Origin: Bretschneidera sinensis | Lineage: Eukaryota > Streptophyta > Magnoliopsida > Brassicales > Akaniaceae | Length of the DNA: 64,000 nt | Assembly: GCA_023935145.1 (NCBI GenBank) | Contig: CM043700.1 | Location: 105,492,400-105,556,399, forward strand | Reading direction: 5' to 3' | The notes under the pieces: generated by a model | What the model was told of the DNA's origin: nothing | Database searches by the model: none | The model's input: only the letters and a program-made list of their open reading frames with translations | In this document: one piece after another, positions 46,380-58,673 of the stretch | How the letters are laid out: each line of letters begins with the position of its first letter | Numbering within the stretch: the first letter of the stretch is position 1 | Made by a program: the position numbers and the translations under genes

Positions 46380-47823
46380 AGACTCTACCATCTCCGGACT
46401 GAATCTGACTGCCACGTCCTCGCTCTGCTACAGATCCTCGACCTCTGCCCTGCACACTCACTGATCCACTTCTCTCTCCATTGGTCTTCTCCCGACACTT
46501 CCATTGTTTACATCAGTAGATTTCCTCGCTGGACAATCTACAGCAACATGTCCTCCCTCACCACATACAAAGCATATTTGCGTAGGGCAATTCCGAGACA
46601 GATATCCTGTCTGATTACACCTATAGTAAACCCTTGACTCTTGATTATCCATCAGATTACAACTTCCCCTTGGTGGCATATTCACTGCTCTACCATAACT
46701 CCCAGTTCCCATCGCTTGTCTCCCAAATCGAAGGGTCCCACTAGTATTACTCTGAGCTACAGAAAAAACAGATCCTGTTTGCCTCTGACTCTGCCCTACT
46801 GTTCCTTTGGACAATGAATGCCCCCTCTGGGGTGGTCTCCCACCCTGTACACTCATACTGGTACCTCCTCTAAATCCCTCAAATCTAGACCTCTTCAACC
46901 AATCCCTCTTCCTTCTCAACTCTATCAGATCTTTCTCAATCTGCAATGCTTTATCCACCTGTACAGTATAATCTCCTAGGCCCATATAAGAGAGTTTAGT
47001 CAGAATATCATAGTGTAATCCGTCTAAAAATCTCTTACATTTTCTTTTCTCCGTATTCACGAACTCAGGTACAAACCTTTACAGGGCTCTAAATTTACTA
47101 TCATATTCAACCACTGATAAATTTCCCTGCCTTAGGTGAATAAAATCTCTTTCTTGCTATGCCCGAAAAGTATCTGGAAAATACTTTGCAAAAAATTCAT
47201 CCTTAAACTTATTCCAAGTCAAAGGTTGATCTACCCGTGTACTCACCCTAGACAGAATATCTTTCCACCATTGTGAAGCCTCACCCTCCAGCATAAATGA
47301 AGCAAAAGTAACCTTTTGTCTATCTGACACCGGTAAACCTCAAAATATTTCTCCACGTGCCTAATCCATTACTCAGCTTCCACCAGATTTGCTGATCCCT
47401 TAAAAGACTGAGGTTTAAACTTAAGAAACCTCACAAAACAATCCCCTTGCATCTTATTTGCAAATACCCCTCCCTCAGGAGCCTCTTACCTCACCACGTT
47501 CGGTTCTCTTCTATCCCGTTCCTCTAATCTTCTCTGCAAATTAGCAACCCTTTCTTCAGCTGCATTCCTCCTTTCTTCAGCTGTATTCATCCTTTCTATA
47601 ACACGATTAAGGGCTTCTCTCAATTCATCATTCCTACCCTCAGATACTCTCTCAGCTCTACTGGTACTAGTTGCACCATCAGCATGTTCCCTTGACGGAA
47701 TTACAGACTCAACTTCCTCCTCTATTTCAGTCCTCCTAAAATTAGGGGTCTACCACGTCCCCTCTAATTTAGAGTTCTACCTCTAGCTCTCGCACGAACA
47801 CATGTCATCCTCAGACTCTGCAT
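46380..47823 (-). pseudogene. T internal 1 gag
   Basis: The likely start is the ATG at 47823. The capsid part is broken by several stops; the best-preserved segment, 47060-46458, has two zinc knuckles, YYRCNQTGYLSRNC and CFVCGGVDH-type CFVCGEGGHVAVDC. The first knuckle has lost its first cysteine and its histidine. Confidence 0.85.
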
Positions 47824-47895
47824 TTAAGAATATAATTTATTTTGATCTTCCACTTTTTAAGTTCTCATGCAGTTTACAGAATCTTAAAACCTACT

Positions 47896-47907
47896 GCTCT
47901 GATACCA
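47896..47907 (-). promoter_or_regulatory. T internal 1 primer binding site
   Basis: TGGTATCAGAGC on the minus strand, four bases from LTR B, fits initiator tRNA-Met. Confidence 0.88.
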
Positions 47908-47911
47908 AAAT

Positions 47912-50078
47912 TGTAACGACCCATCTCGGGTTGGCCACCCTTGAGACAATGTCATCACATTTTTTTAGAATCCCAGCACGACACATATAAGCAACCATAA
48001 TAAAATAATACTAACAAAAAATTATCAAACCTCAACAGGGGAGGTATATAAATCTGATATTAATTTACATATAATTTACAACATAAGATGCATGAATATT
48101 TACAAATATTTATTTCATTTTCTCACTAGTCTGAGGATATTGACACATATGTGGCTTACAGAAATTAAATTTGTCTGACTTTTGACCCAATAGCCTAATT
48201 GTCCTTTCTGCTACCTGAAATCATTGTACAATGAGGAATGAGCTTCACAAGCTCAGCGAATTAAATTTACTAAAAGTATTCCAATTTCATAAATAGTCTT
48301 TTACTATTTAATGATAACTTTCTACTATCATTACATATATCATAAGATTCATTCTCTATCAATCTCTTTTTCTAAATCATTGGGCCACCTTAAGACCATC
48401 ACTTATCTCATAATTACCTCGTAATGAGGTTCACATCATAAAGTCCATCATTTAGATGGTTATTATCATTCTCTGTTTCTTTCTTGCCATACTTGTCTCT
48501 CTTTGTGAGACCAAACCGTCTGTAAACAATTTCATAATAACATACCACACATAAGCATTTCAATAATGCAGCAAAAATTAAAACAGATGCCATGCATGAA
48601 TGATTATAATGGGAACGTCTTCCCACCTGTCAACAGCTTTTTATTATCTTAGACCGGCTGTCTTCCCGGTTCTTTCAGCTTTTCTCGGTTGCCACGGGAT
48701 TTATTTCCCAGCATATACCGGCTAGCACGGTTTTTCAATTAGACCGATTGCCTTCCCGGTTCTTTTCTTTCTCATTCATATGAGCAATGATATGTAATAT
48801 ACATATAAACAGTAATATAAAAACAACATATAAATTCAAAATACTTAAATGGACTATCCTAATTTTTCTTAAATTATATAAAAATTCTACTAAAATCCAC
48901 TCATCCAAAAATCACAACAACTCATCCATTAAAACTTATCAAAATCCACTAAATTTCATCCCAAATCACATCAAATCATCCATCAAAGCTTGTCAATATC
49001 TACTAAAATTTGTATGCTCATAATTCGTATTAAAACATCAACCATAGCTCATCAATAATTTTATTTATCGCTTTTATTGTTAAATCAACTCATTTTTCTA
49101 ATAATAATTCTTCTCAAATAATAATTTTCTACGAGTCCATCATTTATACCATATCTATCCACCAAAGATTTAACTGTCACCCAATAATACTCGAATAATT
49201 AAATTAATACTATCACCAAATATTTGATTTTTTTTATTTAAACTACTTAAAGTAAATCCAACTCACCACGTAGCACTTAAAACAACCCGTGGATCACCTC
49301 CTTGCCTTTCCCGTTCCTCGCAGAAACTTCCCCCAGTTGTAGATTGTCAATACCTGATATCATATTTATATTTATATTAAATTTATAATTTATTCTTCAA
49401 TTCGTTATAAACCACTCACTTTGAAAATTCCCACTTTGTATTCATAGAAATTTCATAAATGCTAAAAATTCTAAAAATAAACACTATAATATTACCTTCT
49501 ACTTCTCTAACAGCTATTCTTGATTCTCTACAAAATACCGCAATAAATTCCTTCAAAATTTTGCTATTACAACCTTTCTCTGGGTCCCCAAGAGTTTCAA
49601 GAAAACGAACTGGGTTAAAGGAACTAAACAAATTTCTTCGAGTAACTTACCTGAACATCTTATACATATATATAGCAAATTTTTCGTGGAAAAATTTTGG
49701 TAGCCAAAAGACTGCCTCACTACCCCAAACTCTTCCACGCTTTGAAGACTTGTGAGGCATTTACTATGCCTCGCAATAAATTGGCAACAGGTATTATCTG
49801 CTGCCCACGATTTTGTTTTTGACTTTCTGTGTTTTTTTTTAAACTTTTTTTTTGAAATTTTTTTTTCTTCCTTCTTCTTCTCCTGGACGTCATTTGAACG
49901 TCCAGCTGATTTGATTTTTTTTTTCTTTTCTTTTAATGACATCCACATCTTAGAATTTTTTTTTTCAAAAAAATTATTTTATTCAATACTAAATCCTTCG
50001 TAAATATATTATTTTAAATTTCAAGTCATATTTATTAAATTACTTCTTTACTCTTATTTTATAAATACAGGTATTACA
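47912..50078 (-). repeat. T LTR B (2167 bp, shared middle LTR)
   Basis: On the plus strand it runs from TGTAACGACCC to GGTATTACA. On the minus strand it is the 5' LTR of internal 1 and the 3' LTR of internal 2, with a primer site on one side and a polypurine tract on the other. Confidence 0.93.
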
Positions 50079-50129
50079 ATTCTACCTTCCTTACAAAAAT
50101 TTCGTCCCTGAAATTTCCTCACCTAAAAA

Positions 50130-50591
50130 TCAAGAAAAGAGTTGGGGGAAATTCTTTCTCATTCTTTCTTCATGTTCCAATGTGACATCTTCGGCATCTT
50201 TATTTCGCCATAATACTTGAATCAAAAGAATGACTTTATTGTGCAAGACTTGATCCTTTCTGTCTAGTATTCTGGCTGGTACTAGCATAAAAGTCAAATC
50301 TTTCTGAATTTCTATCGCTTGATTTGAGACACAATGGGACTCATCGTGCAAGTACTTCCTCAATAGAGACACATGAAAAACATTATGTAATTGCTTTAAT
50401 TTCGGAGGCAAATCCAACCGATATGCTACGGGCCCAATTCTCTCAATCACCTCATAGGGCCCCATAAATCTTGGGCTTAACTTTCCCTTCTTTTTAAACC
50501 TCAACACTCCCTTCCATGGAGATATCTTCAAAAATACCCAATCACCAACTTAGAACTCGAGAGGTCGTCTTCTTTTATCAGTATATCCTTT
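50130..50591 (-). pseudogene. T internal 2 chromodomain region
   Basis: [51 protein letters not shown] and LWRN match internal 1 closely. The 133-codon frame is open from 50531 to 50130. Confidence 0.88.
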
Positions 50592-51306
50592 CTATTTGTT
50601 CTGAGCTACTCTGAGGTTCTCTCTAACTAGTTTGATCATCTCAGTTATCAAGTCTATCATTTTTGGGCCATATATCTTTCTCTCTCCAACTTCTTCCCAA
50701 TATACTGGAGTTCTACACCTTCTACCATACAAAGCCTCGAAAAGGTGCCATCCCAGTACTAGTTTGATACTGATTATTATATGCAAACTCAATCAAAGGC
50801 AAATAAGCATCCCAGCTCACTGAGAAACTCAATACACTTGCTCTCAGCATATCCTCTAGTATTCTGATGATTCTCTCCGTTTGCCTATCAGTTTGTGGAT
50901 GAAAAGTTGTACTAAATTGTAATTGAGTACCCATCGCTTCTTGGAAACCTCTCCAAAATCTAGAGGTAAATCTAGTATCTCTATCGGATATAATACTTAA
51001 GGGCACTCCATGTAATTTTACTATCTCTGCTACATACAACTCAGCCAGCTTTTCTGGACTCCAGATAGTTTTAATAGGAAGAAAATGTGAAGACTTAGAA
51101 AGTCTATCCACTATAACTCATACAGCATCAAGCCCTCTCTGGGCACGAGGAAAACTAGAGACAAAATCCGCACTCACATTTTCCCATGGCTACTCAGGTA
51201 CTAGAAGAGGTTGTAATAAAACTGCTGGATGTCTATTCTCAGACTTTACCTGCTGACAAGTCAAACATCTAGCAATGTATTTTGCTACATCCTTCTTCAT
51301 CCTTGA
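50592..51306 (-). pseudogene. T internal 2 integrase core
   Basis: Includes [15 protein letters not shown] in [13 protein letters not shown] and E in [12 protein letters not shown]. It also holds the intact version of the site into which C2 inserted in internal 1. A frameshift near 50740 and stops near 51118 and 51196 break it. Confidence 0.88.
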
Positions 51307-52668
51307 TCACCAATAATTCTGTTTCAACCCCCTGTACATCTTATTATTACCTGAGTGCATGGAGTATACAGAATCATGAGCCTCCTTTAATATCTCCTTT
51401 CTAATCTCCACATCATTAGGAACACAAACTCTCTGCCCCAATACTACCATACCATCTTCTCTAATTCTAAACTCGGTCGACTTCCCACTCAACACTTCTT
51501 GCTTGATTTTCTCCATCCCCTCATCTTTACCCTGCAGTTGTAATAAACGATCAATAATAGGAGATTGTATCACCATATTTGCCATTAATACTCCTTGATT
51601 ATTGACACTCAATTGCATTCTCATTCTTCTTAATTCCATCATTAGGCTCGTATTATGACTCCTAATGACAGCTAATCTCCCTGTAGCCTTTCTACTCAAT
51701 GCATCAACTACTACATTAGCCTTTCCTAGATGATAGTGAATTGTATAGTCACAATCACAAACCAATTCCATCCACCTCCTCTGCCTTAAATTCAACTCCT
51801 TCTGGGTTGGTAAATGCGTCAAACTTTTATGATTAGTAAAAATTTCACACTTGGCTCCATATAGATGGTGTCTCCAAATCTTTAAAAAAAAAACTATGGC
51901 AGCCAATTCTAAATCATGAGTCGGGTAATTCATCTCATGGTTTTTCAGTTGCCTAGATGCATAAGCTATAACTCTCCCATGTTGCATCAACACACATCCC
52001 AACCTCTGATGTGACGCATCACTATAAACCACCAATCCTTCATCAGCAGAAGGAAGCACTAATACTGGGGCAGTAGACAATATTTCTTTCAATAGCTGAA
52101 AACTTCTCTCAGATTCCTCTGACCACCTAAACTTCACATCCTTCCTGGTCAATTTAGTCAAAGATCCAGCAATTATAGAAAAATTTTGGATAAATTTCCT
52201 ATGATAACCAGCCAACCCCAAAAAGCTTTTAATTTCGGTTACACTCGTGGGTCTTTTCCAATTCAACACTACTTCTACTTTTTGTGGGTCAACAGCTATC
52301 CCCTCTCCCAACACAACATGCCCCAAGAAAGATATCTCGTTCAACCAAAACTCACATTTAGAGAACTTCCCATATAACTTCTCTTTCCTCAGAATCTCTA
52401 ACACTATCTCCAAATGTTGCATATGCTCCTTTTCATTCTTGGAATATACCAAAATATCATCAATAAACACAATTACAAATCTGTCCAAGAATGGTTTAAA
52501 CACCTGATTCATAAGGTCCATAAATGCTGCAGGTGCATTGGTCAACCCAAAAGGCATCACTAAGAACTCATAATGCCCATATCGTGTCCTAAAAGAAGTT
52601 TTAGGCACGTCCTCCTCTTTTATCCTCAATTGATGATAACCCGACATCATGTCTATCTTATAAAACAC
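51307..52668 (-). pseudogene. T internal 2 reverse transcriptase and RNase H
   Basis: A 453-codon frame from [11 protein letters not shown] through [17 protein letters not shown], the catalytic FIDD, the RNase H motifs [19 protein letters not shown] and [10 protein letters not shown], to [20 protein letters not shown] replaces FTDH, a change at an RNase H aspartate. Confidence 0.9.
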
Positions 52669-52700
52669 TCTAACCCCCTGTAACTGTTCGAATAAATCAT

Positions 52701-53492
52701 CTATCTTGGGTAAATGATATTTATTCTTGATGTAATCTTATTCAACTGTCTATAATCAACACACAATCTCAAAGTCCCATCCTTCTTCTTGACAAATAAC
52801 ACAGGGGCTCCCCAGGGTGATGTACTAGGTCGGATAAACTGTTTATCTAACAACTCCTGAAGCTGAACTTTAAACTCTCTCAATTCAGCTGGTACCATTC
52901 TATAGGGTGCTATGGATATGGGTATTGATCCTGAAATCACTTCAATAGAAAATTCAATCTCCCTATTGGGAGGCAACCTAGTCAACTCCTCAGGGACTGC
53001 CAAAATATCTTCTAACTTCCTACCTTCCTTGCTATAATCCATTACATAGGCTAAATACTCCTCACAACCCTTCCTCAACCATTTACTAGCAGTTAAGGCA
53101 GAAATCAGACAATTAGCAAGTATCTTACGTTCTCCCTGAAAATTAAACTCCTTCTGTCTGGGTATTCTGAACACTACATTTTTCTTAAAACAATCTACCC
53201 AAGCATGATATGCAGATAACCAATTCATCCCCAGAATTACATCAAAATCTGTCATATCTAAAGGCAATAAATCAACCTTAAATTCTCTATCAGCAATATT
53301 AATCACACAAGCTCGATAGATTGTTCTGATAATAACATTATCTCCAGTAGGAACCTCAACAATAATTGCATGCATCAAAGGACTAGCACTAGCATCAATA
53401 GATTTCATATAACTACTAGATGCAAAAGAATGGGTTGCACCAGGATCAATCAATAATCTAGCAGCCATACCAAGGATAGATATCATACCCAT
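52701..53492 (-). pseudogene. T internal 2 protease and RT N-terminus
   Basis: [11 protein letters not shown] and [10 protein letters not shown] mark the protease. The frame continues into [18 protein letters not shown] and [11 protein letters not shown] of RT, then shifts near 52730 relative to the RT frame downstream. The protease-RT join is intact in this copy. Confidence 0.88.
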
Positions 53493-53534
53493 AACAACAT
53501 CAGGAGTGGCTTGTGCATCCTGCTGGGTTAATGC

Positions 53535-54976
53535 TTAGACTCTACCATCTCCGGACTGAATCTGACTGTCACATCCTCGCTCTGCTACAGATCCTCTACC
53601 TCTGCCCCGTACACTCCCTGATCCACTTCCTCTCTCCATCGGTCTTCTCCCAAAACTTCCAATGTTTACTTCAGTAGATTTCCTCGCTAGACAATCTACA
53701 GCAACATGTCCTCCCTCACCACATACAAAGAATATTTGCGTAGGGCAATTCTGAGATAGATGTCCTGTTTGATTACACCTATAGCAAACCCTTGACTCCC
53801 GATTATTCATTAGATTACCACTTCTCTTTGGTGGCATATTCACTCCTCTACCATAATTCTTAGTTCCCATCACTTGTCTCCCAAATCGAAGGGTCCCACT
53901 GGTATTACTCTAGGCTACAGAAGCAACAGATCCTACTTGCCTCTGAATCTGCCCTACTGTTCCTTGGGACAACGAACGCACCCTATGGGGTGGTTTCCCA
54001 CCTTGTACACCCATATTGCTACCTCCTCTAAATCCCTCAAATCTAGACCTCTTCAACCAATCTCTCCTCCCTCTCAACTATACCATATCTTTCTCAATCT
54101 GTAATGCTTTATCCACCAGTACAACATAATCCCCTATGCCCATATAAGAGAGTTTAGTCCTAATATTATAGTGTAATCCATCTAAAAATCTTTTACATTT
54201 TCTTTCCTCCGTATTTACGAACTCAGGTACAAACCTTGACAGAGCTATAAATTTACTATTATATTCAACCACTGGTAAATTTCCCTGCCTTAGGTGAATA
54301 AAATCTCTTTCTTACTGTGCCCAAAAAGTATCTGGAAAATACTTTGCAAAGAATTCATCCTTAAACTTATTCCAAGTCAAAGGTTGATATACCCGTGTAC
54401 TCACCCTAGGCAGAATATCTTCCCACCATTGTGAAGCCTCACCTTCCAGCATAAATGAAGCAAAAGCAACCTTTTGTCTATCTGACACCGGTAAAACCTC
54501 AAAATATTTCTCCACATGCCTAATCAATTGCTCCACCGAATTTGCTGATCCCTTAAAAGACTGAGGTTTAAACTTAAGAAACCTCACAAAACAATCCCCT
54601 TGCATCTCATTTGCAAATATCCCTCCTTCAGGATCCTCTTGCCTCACCACGTCTAGTTCTCTTCTATCCCTTTCCTCTAATCTTCTCTGCAAATTAGCAG
54701 CCCTTTCTTTAGCTGTATTCCCTTTTCTTTAGTTGTATTCATCCTTTCTATAGCATGATTAAGGGCTTCTCTCAAATCATCATTCCTACCCTCAGATACT
54801 CTCCAAGCTCTACTGGTACTAGTTGCACCATCAGCATGTTCCCTTGACGGAATTATAGACTCAACTTCCTCCTCTACTTCAGTCCTCCTAAAAATTAGGG
54901 GTCTACCACGTCCCCTATGATTTAGAGTTCTACCTGTAGCTCTCGCACGACAACGTGTCATCTTCAGACTTTGCAT
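53535..54976 (-). pseudogene. T internal 2 gag
   Basis: The start is probably the ATG at 54976 or 54961. The capsid domain lies at about 54692-54078, with FLKFKPQSFKGSANSVEQL, a WW near ASQWWEDIL and FFAKYFPDTF. The zinc knuckles are CYRCNQTGHLSQNC and VCGEGGHVAVDC (the first C of the second is changed to F). At least four frame breaks are present. Confidence 0.87.
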
Positions 54977-55050
54977 TTTTAAGAAAATAATTAATTTAGA
55001 TCTTCAACTTTTTAAGTTCTCATGCAGTCTACAGAATCTTAAAATCTAAT

Positions 55051-55062
55051 GCTCTGATACCA
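55051..55062 (-). promoter_or_regulatory. T internal 2 primer binding site
   Basis: TGGTATCAGAGC on the minus strand, four bases from LTR C, fits initiator tRNA-Met. Confidence 0.88.
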
Positions 55063-55066
55063 AAAT

Positions 55067-57290
55067 TGTAACGACCCATCTCGGGTTGGCCACCCCCGAG
55101 ACAGTGTTATCACATTTTTTGAGAATCTCAGCACGATACATATATGCAACTATAATAAAATAATACTAAAAAAAAGTTATCAAACCTCAACAGGGGAGGT
55201 ATATAAATCTGATATTAATTTACATATAATTTACAACGTAAGATGCATGAATATTTACAAATATTTATTTCATTTTCTCACTAGTCTGAGGATATTGACA
55301 CATACGTGGCTTACAGAAATTAAATCCGTCTGACTTTTGACCCACCAGCCTAATTGTCCTTTCTGCTACATGAAATCATTGTACAATAAAGAATGAGCTT
55401 CACAAGCTCAGTGAATTAAATTTACTAAAAGTATTCCAATTTCATAAATAATCTTTTAATATTTAATGATAACTTTCTACTATCATTACACATGTAATAA
55501 GATTCATTCTCTATCAATCTCTTCTTCTCAATCATTGGTCCACCTTAAGACCATCAATTATCTCATAATTACCTCGTAATGAGGTTCACATCATAAAGTC
55601 CATCATTTAGATAGTTTTTATCATTCTCTGTTTCTTTCTTACCATACTTGTCTCTCTCTGTGAGACCAAACCGTCTATAAACAATTTCATAATAACATGC
55701 CACACATCATCATTTCAATAATGCAGCAAAAATTAAAACAGATGCCATGTATGAATGATTATAATGGGAATTTCTTCCCACCTGTCGACAAGTTGTTATT
55801 ATTTTAGACCGGCTGCCTTCCCGGTTCTTTTATTCTCATAAGACCGGCTGGCTTCCTGGTTCTTTCAACTTTTCTCGGTTGCCACGGGATTTGTTTCCCA
55901 GCATATACCGACTGGCACAGTTTTTCAATTAGACCGGCTGCCTTCCCGGTTCTTTCATTTTTATTAGACCGACTACCTTCCCAGTTCTTTTCTTTCTCAT
56001 TAAATGCATATGCATATGCATATGAGCAATCATATGTAATATGCATATAAAGAGTAATATAAAAACAACATATAAATTTAAAATACTTAAATGGACTATC
56101 CTGATTTTTCTCAAATTATATAAAAATTCTACTAAAATCCACTCATCCAAAAATCACATCAACTCATCCATTAAAACTTATCAAAATTCACTAAATTTCA
56201 TCCCAAATCACATCAAATCATCCATCAAAGCTTGTCAATATCTACTAAAATTTGTATTAAAACATCAACCATAGCTCATCAATAATTTTATTTATCGCTT
56301 TTATTGTTAAATCAACTCATTTTTCTAATAATAATTCTTTTCACATAATAATTTTCTACAAGTCCATCATTTATACCATATCTATCCACCAAAGATTTAA
56401 CTATCACCTAATCATACTCTAATAATTAAATTTAATACTATCACCAAATATTTTATTTTTTTTTATTTAGACTACTTAAAGTAAATCCAACTCACCACGT
56501 AGCACTTAAAGCTACCCATGAATCACCTCTTTGCCTTTCCCGTTCCTCGCAGAAACTTTCCCCGGTTATAGATTTTCAATACCTGATATCATATTTATAT
56601 TAAATTTATAATTTATTCTTCAATTCGTTATAAACCACTCACTTTGAAAATTCTCACTTTGTATTCAGAGAAATTTCATAAATGCTAAAATTCCAAAAAT
56701 AAACACTATAATATTACTTTCTGCTTCTCTAACAGCTATTCTTGATTCTCTACAAAATGTTGCATTAAATCCCTTCAAAATTTTGCTATTACAACCTTTC
56801 TCTGAGTCCCTAAGAGTTTCTAGAAAACGAACTGAGTTAAAGGAACTAAACAAATTTCTTCGCGTAACTTACCTGAACATCTTATACATATATATAGCAA
56901 ATTTTTCGTGGAAAAATTTTAGCAGCCAAAAGGCTGCCTCACTATCCCAAAGTCTTCCACACTTTGAAGACTTATGAGGCATTTCCCATGCCTCACAATA
57001 AATTGGCAACAGGTATTATCTGCTACCCATGATTTTGTCTTTGACTTTCAATGTTTTTTTTTTTTGGAACTTTTTTTTTTCTTCCTTCTTCTTGTCCTGG
57101 ACATCCAGCTGATTTTGTTTTTTTCATTTTTTTTCTTTTCTTTTAATGACGTCCATATCCTAAAAATTTTTGTTTTTCAAAAGAATTATTTTATTTAATA
57201 CTAAATCCTTTGTAAATATATTATTTTAAATTTCGAGTCATATTTATTAAATTACTTCTTCACTCTTATTTTATAAATACAGGTATTATA
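55067..57290 (-). repeat. T LTR C (2224 bp)
   Basis: On the plus strand it starts TGTAACGACCC and ends GGTATTATA, a one-base change from TATTACA. The extra length compared with A and B is largely in the GACCGGCTGCC repeat array at 55806-55998. ATTCT follows before A3 sequence resumes. Confidence 0.92.
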
Positions 57291-57295
57291 ATTCT

Positions 57296-58370
57296 GGAGC
57301 AAATGAGGGCTTTCGGAAAGGCTATGTAAAGAGATCCAAGTATGTGCATCGCGCCCTGGATGGAGCTGGGGCGCACCCTCCAGATCAGAGGCCAAAACAA
57401 GCAAAAAAGACCATCAGGCCAGGGTGCGCCCGGGATGGAGCTGCGCCACGCCCTGAGGTGTGCGCCTCACCCTAGATGGAGTCGGGGTGCACCTTCCAGA
57501 AAGTTTATAAGGCTGGCCTAAAACCAGGCCTAGGTGCGAGAAAATCCAAGCCTAAGCGCGGACAAGAATTTTGCTCTCCGAGTTAGGTCTGAATTAGGTC
57601 TTTAATGATTGTTTAAAGCCCTAAAACATCGTTGGACCCTTGTATTATAAATAGATCACATAGGGTTTGATATTAGGGATGCATAAAGCTGGAAGACTCA
57701 AGGAAGCAGGAACTTCTCCTCCATCAAAGTGTTCAACCATGAGCCCCATGACTAACTAATCTCCAAGCAAGGCGAAGAGATGAATCCCTAGGTGTAGTTG
57801 TTCCTATTTTCCTTTATTTGATTCAATTGTAATAGAGCTTTATCATTAAGACATTGTTATGATTTACATTTTAATCTAATTATAAGGTTTCATCTAATCC
57901 GGTGATTTTATCTTTCTCCTTGATATAAATTTAGTCATGCTTTCCTTATATCAAGATTGTTTGGGTATGATTGAGTCCGGTAGGTTTATCCTTTAGGCTT
58001 GTCCATTACTACAATATTGTCTTAAAAGATATATTGTCGTTTCTTGATGAACCTATAGGATACATCATGTGTGCATGAATCAAAAATAAAAAGTATTTTA
58101 TAACAATCAAGTTAGGGTTTATACATGTTCTCATTGGATATTTGCCGATTGCATGTTTGGGATGTGAAACGTGCAATCGAGATAAAAACAACTGAATCAA
58201 GTTAGGATTAGGGCAACGAACCTAGGAAGGATTCCCAAATCCGTGTTGTCCCTCTATTATATTTTACAATTTATTTTACACAATTACTCCATTATCAACA
58301 GTTCATACTTTCTCACTTAAATCTTTATCGTTTGTGTTATGGTTCACACCTTCTTTTGTAGTTAACTTGT
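57296..58370 (+). repeat. A3 3' LTR, right piece
   Basis: From AGCAAATGAGGG at 57298 it matches 25478-26552 of the 5' LTR, including the GC-rich block and TATA. It is cut at GTTAACTTGT by A4. The last ~60 bp are not in the window. Confidence 0.92.
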
Positions 58371-58559
58371 TGATAGGTGCTTAAATATTCATATTTAAGC
58401 CCCCTTATTTACATTTGTTAGGTCTTTAATTACGTTAATTTTATCTCTTTTACTCCATTTGTGTGTTTTACATGTTTTTATAGGGTCTTGGAGAAAAAGA
58501 AGCAGTTTTGGCACTTAAAGGAAGAAGCCTGGAATCCTTGGAGCAGTCTCTGGACAAAC

Positions 58560-58673
58560 TGCGATCGATCGCAATATGCAATGCGATCGAGCGCACATTG
58601 CGATCGAGTGCGCAGAAGAGGGATCGAGCGCAGCACTGCGATCGAGCGCAAGACACATGCGATCGAGCGCACA
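58560..58673 (+). repeat. U3 motif cluster GCGATCGAKCGCA in the A4 LTR
   Basis: Six full or near copies in 114 bp: GCGATCGATCGCA at 58561, then five of the GATCGAGCGCA type. The cluster ends about 110 bp before TATA. The same motif fills U3 of A1 and A2. Confidence 0.85.

Larger units (their letters stand above)
34521..57290 (-). mobile_element. Tekay/Del-like chromovirus array T (three LTRs, two internal domains)
   Basis: Order on the plus strand is LTR A, internal 1, LTR B, internal 2, LTR C, all with genes on the minus strand. Internal 1 is about 5.0 kb after removal of copia C2, and internal 2 is 4,988 bp. Both have gag, protease, RT, RNase H, integrase and chromodomain. The middle LTR serves both. 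The lineage is shown by two zinc knuckles in gag and a C-terminal chromodomain. Such arrays arise by unequal recombination between LTRs, or by insertion plus recombination; the sequence does not decide which. Confidence 0.9.
25268..58370 (+). mobile_element. Athila-like element A3, split by nested insertions
   Basis: 5' LTR, tRNA-Asp primer site, gag, protease, RT, RNase H, integrase, 2.1 kb of noncoding DNA and a 3' LTR. The chromovirus array T (34521-57290) splits the 3' LTR. A4 truncates it at 58370, and the last ~50 bp of the LTR lie beyond the window. It inserted into A2 after GCCAT. All genes of the element are represented but broken by stops. Confidence 0.93.

Noticed and set aside
47896..47907. 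Part of a tRNA-Met gene
   Set aside because: Only the 12-bp primer site is present; there is no cloverleaf. The same holds for the tRNA-Asp-like sites.
58560..58673. CRISPR-like spaced repeats
   Set aside because: The repeats are too short and unevenly spaced, they sit in a plant LTR, and no cas gene is present.
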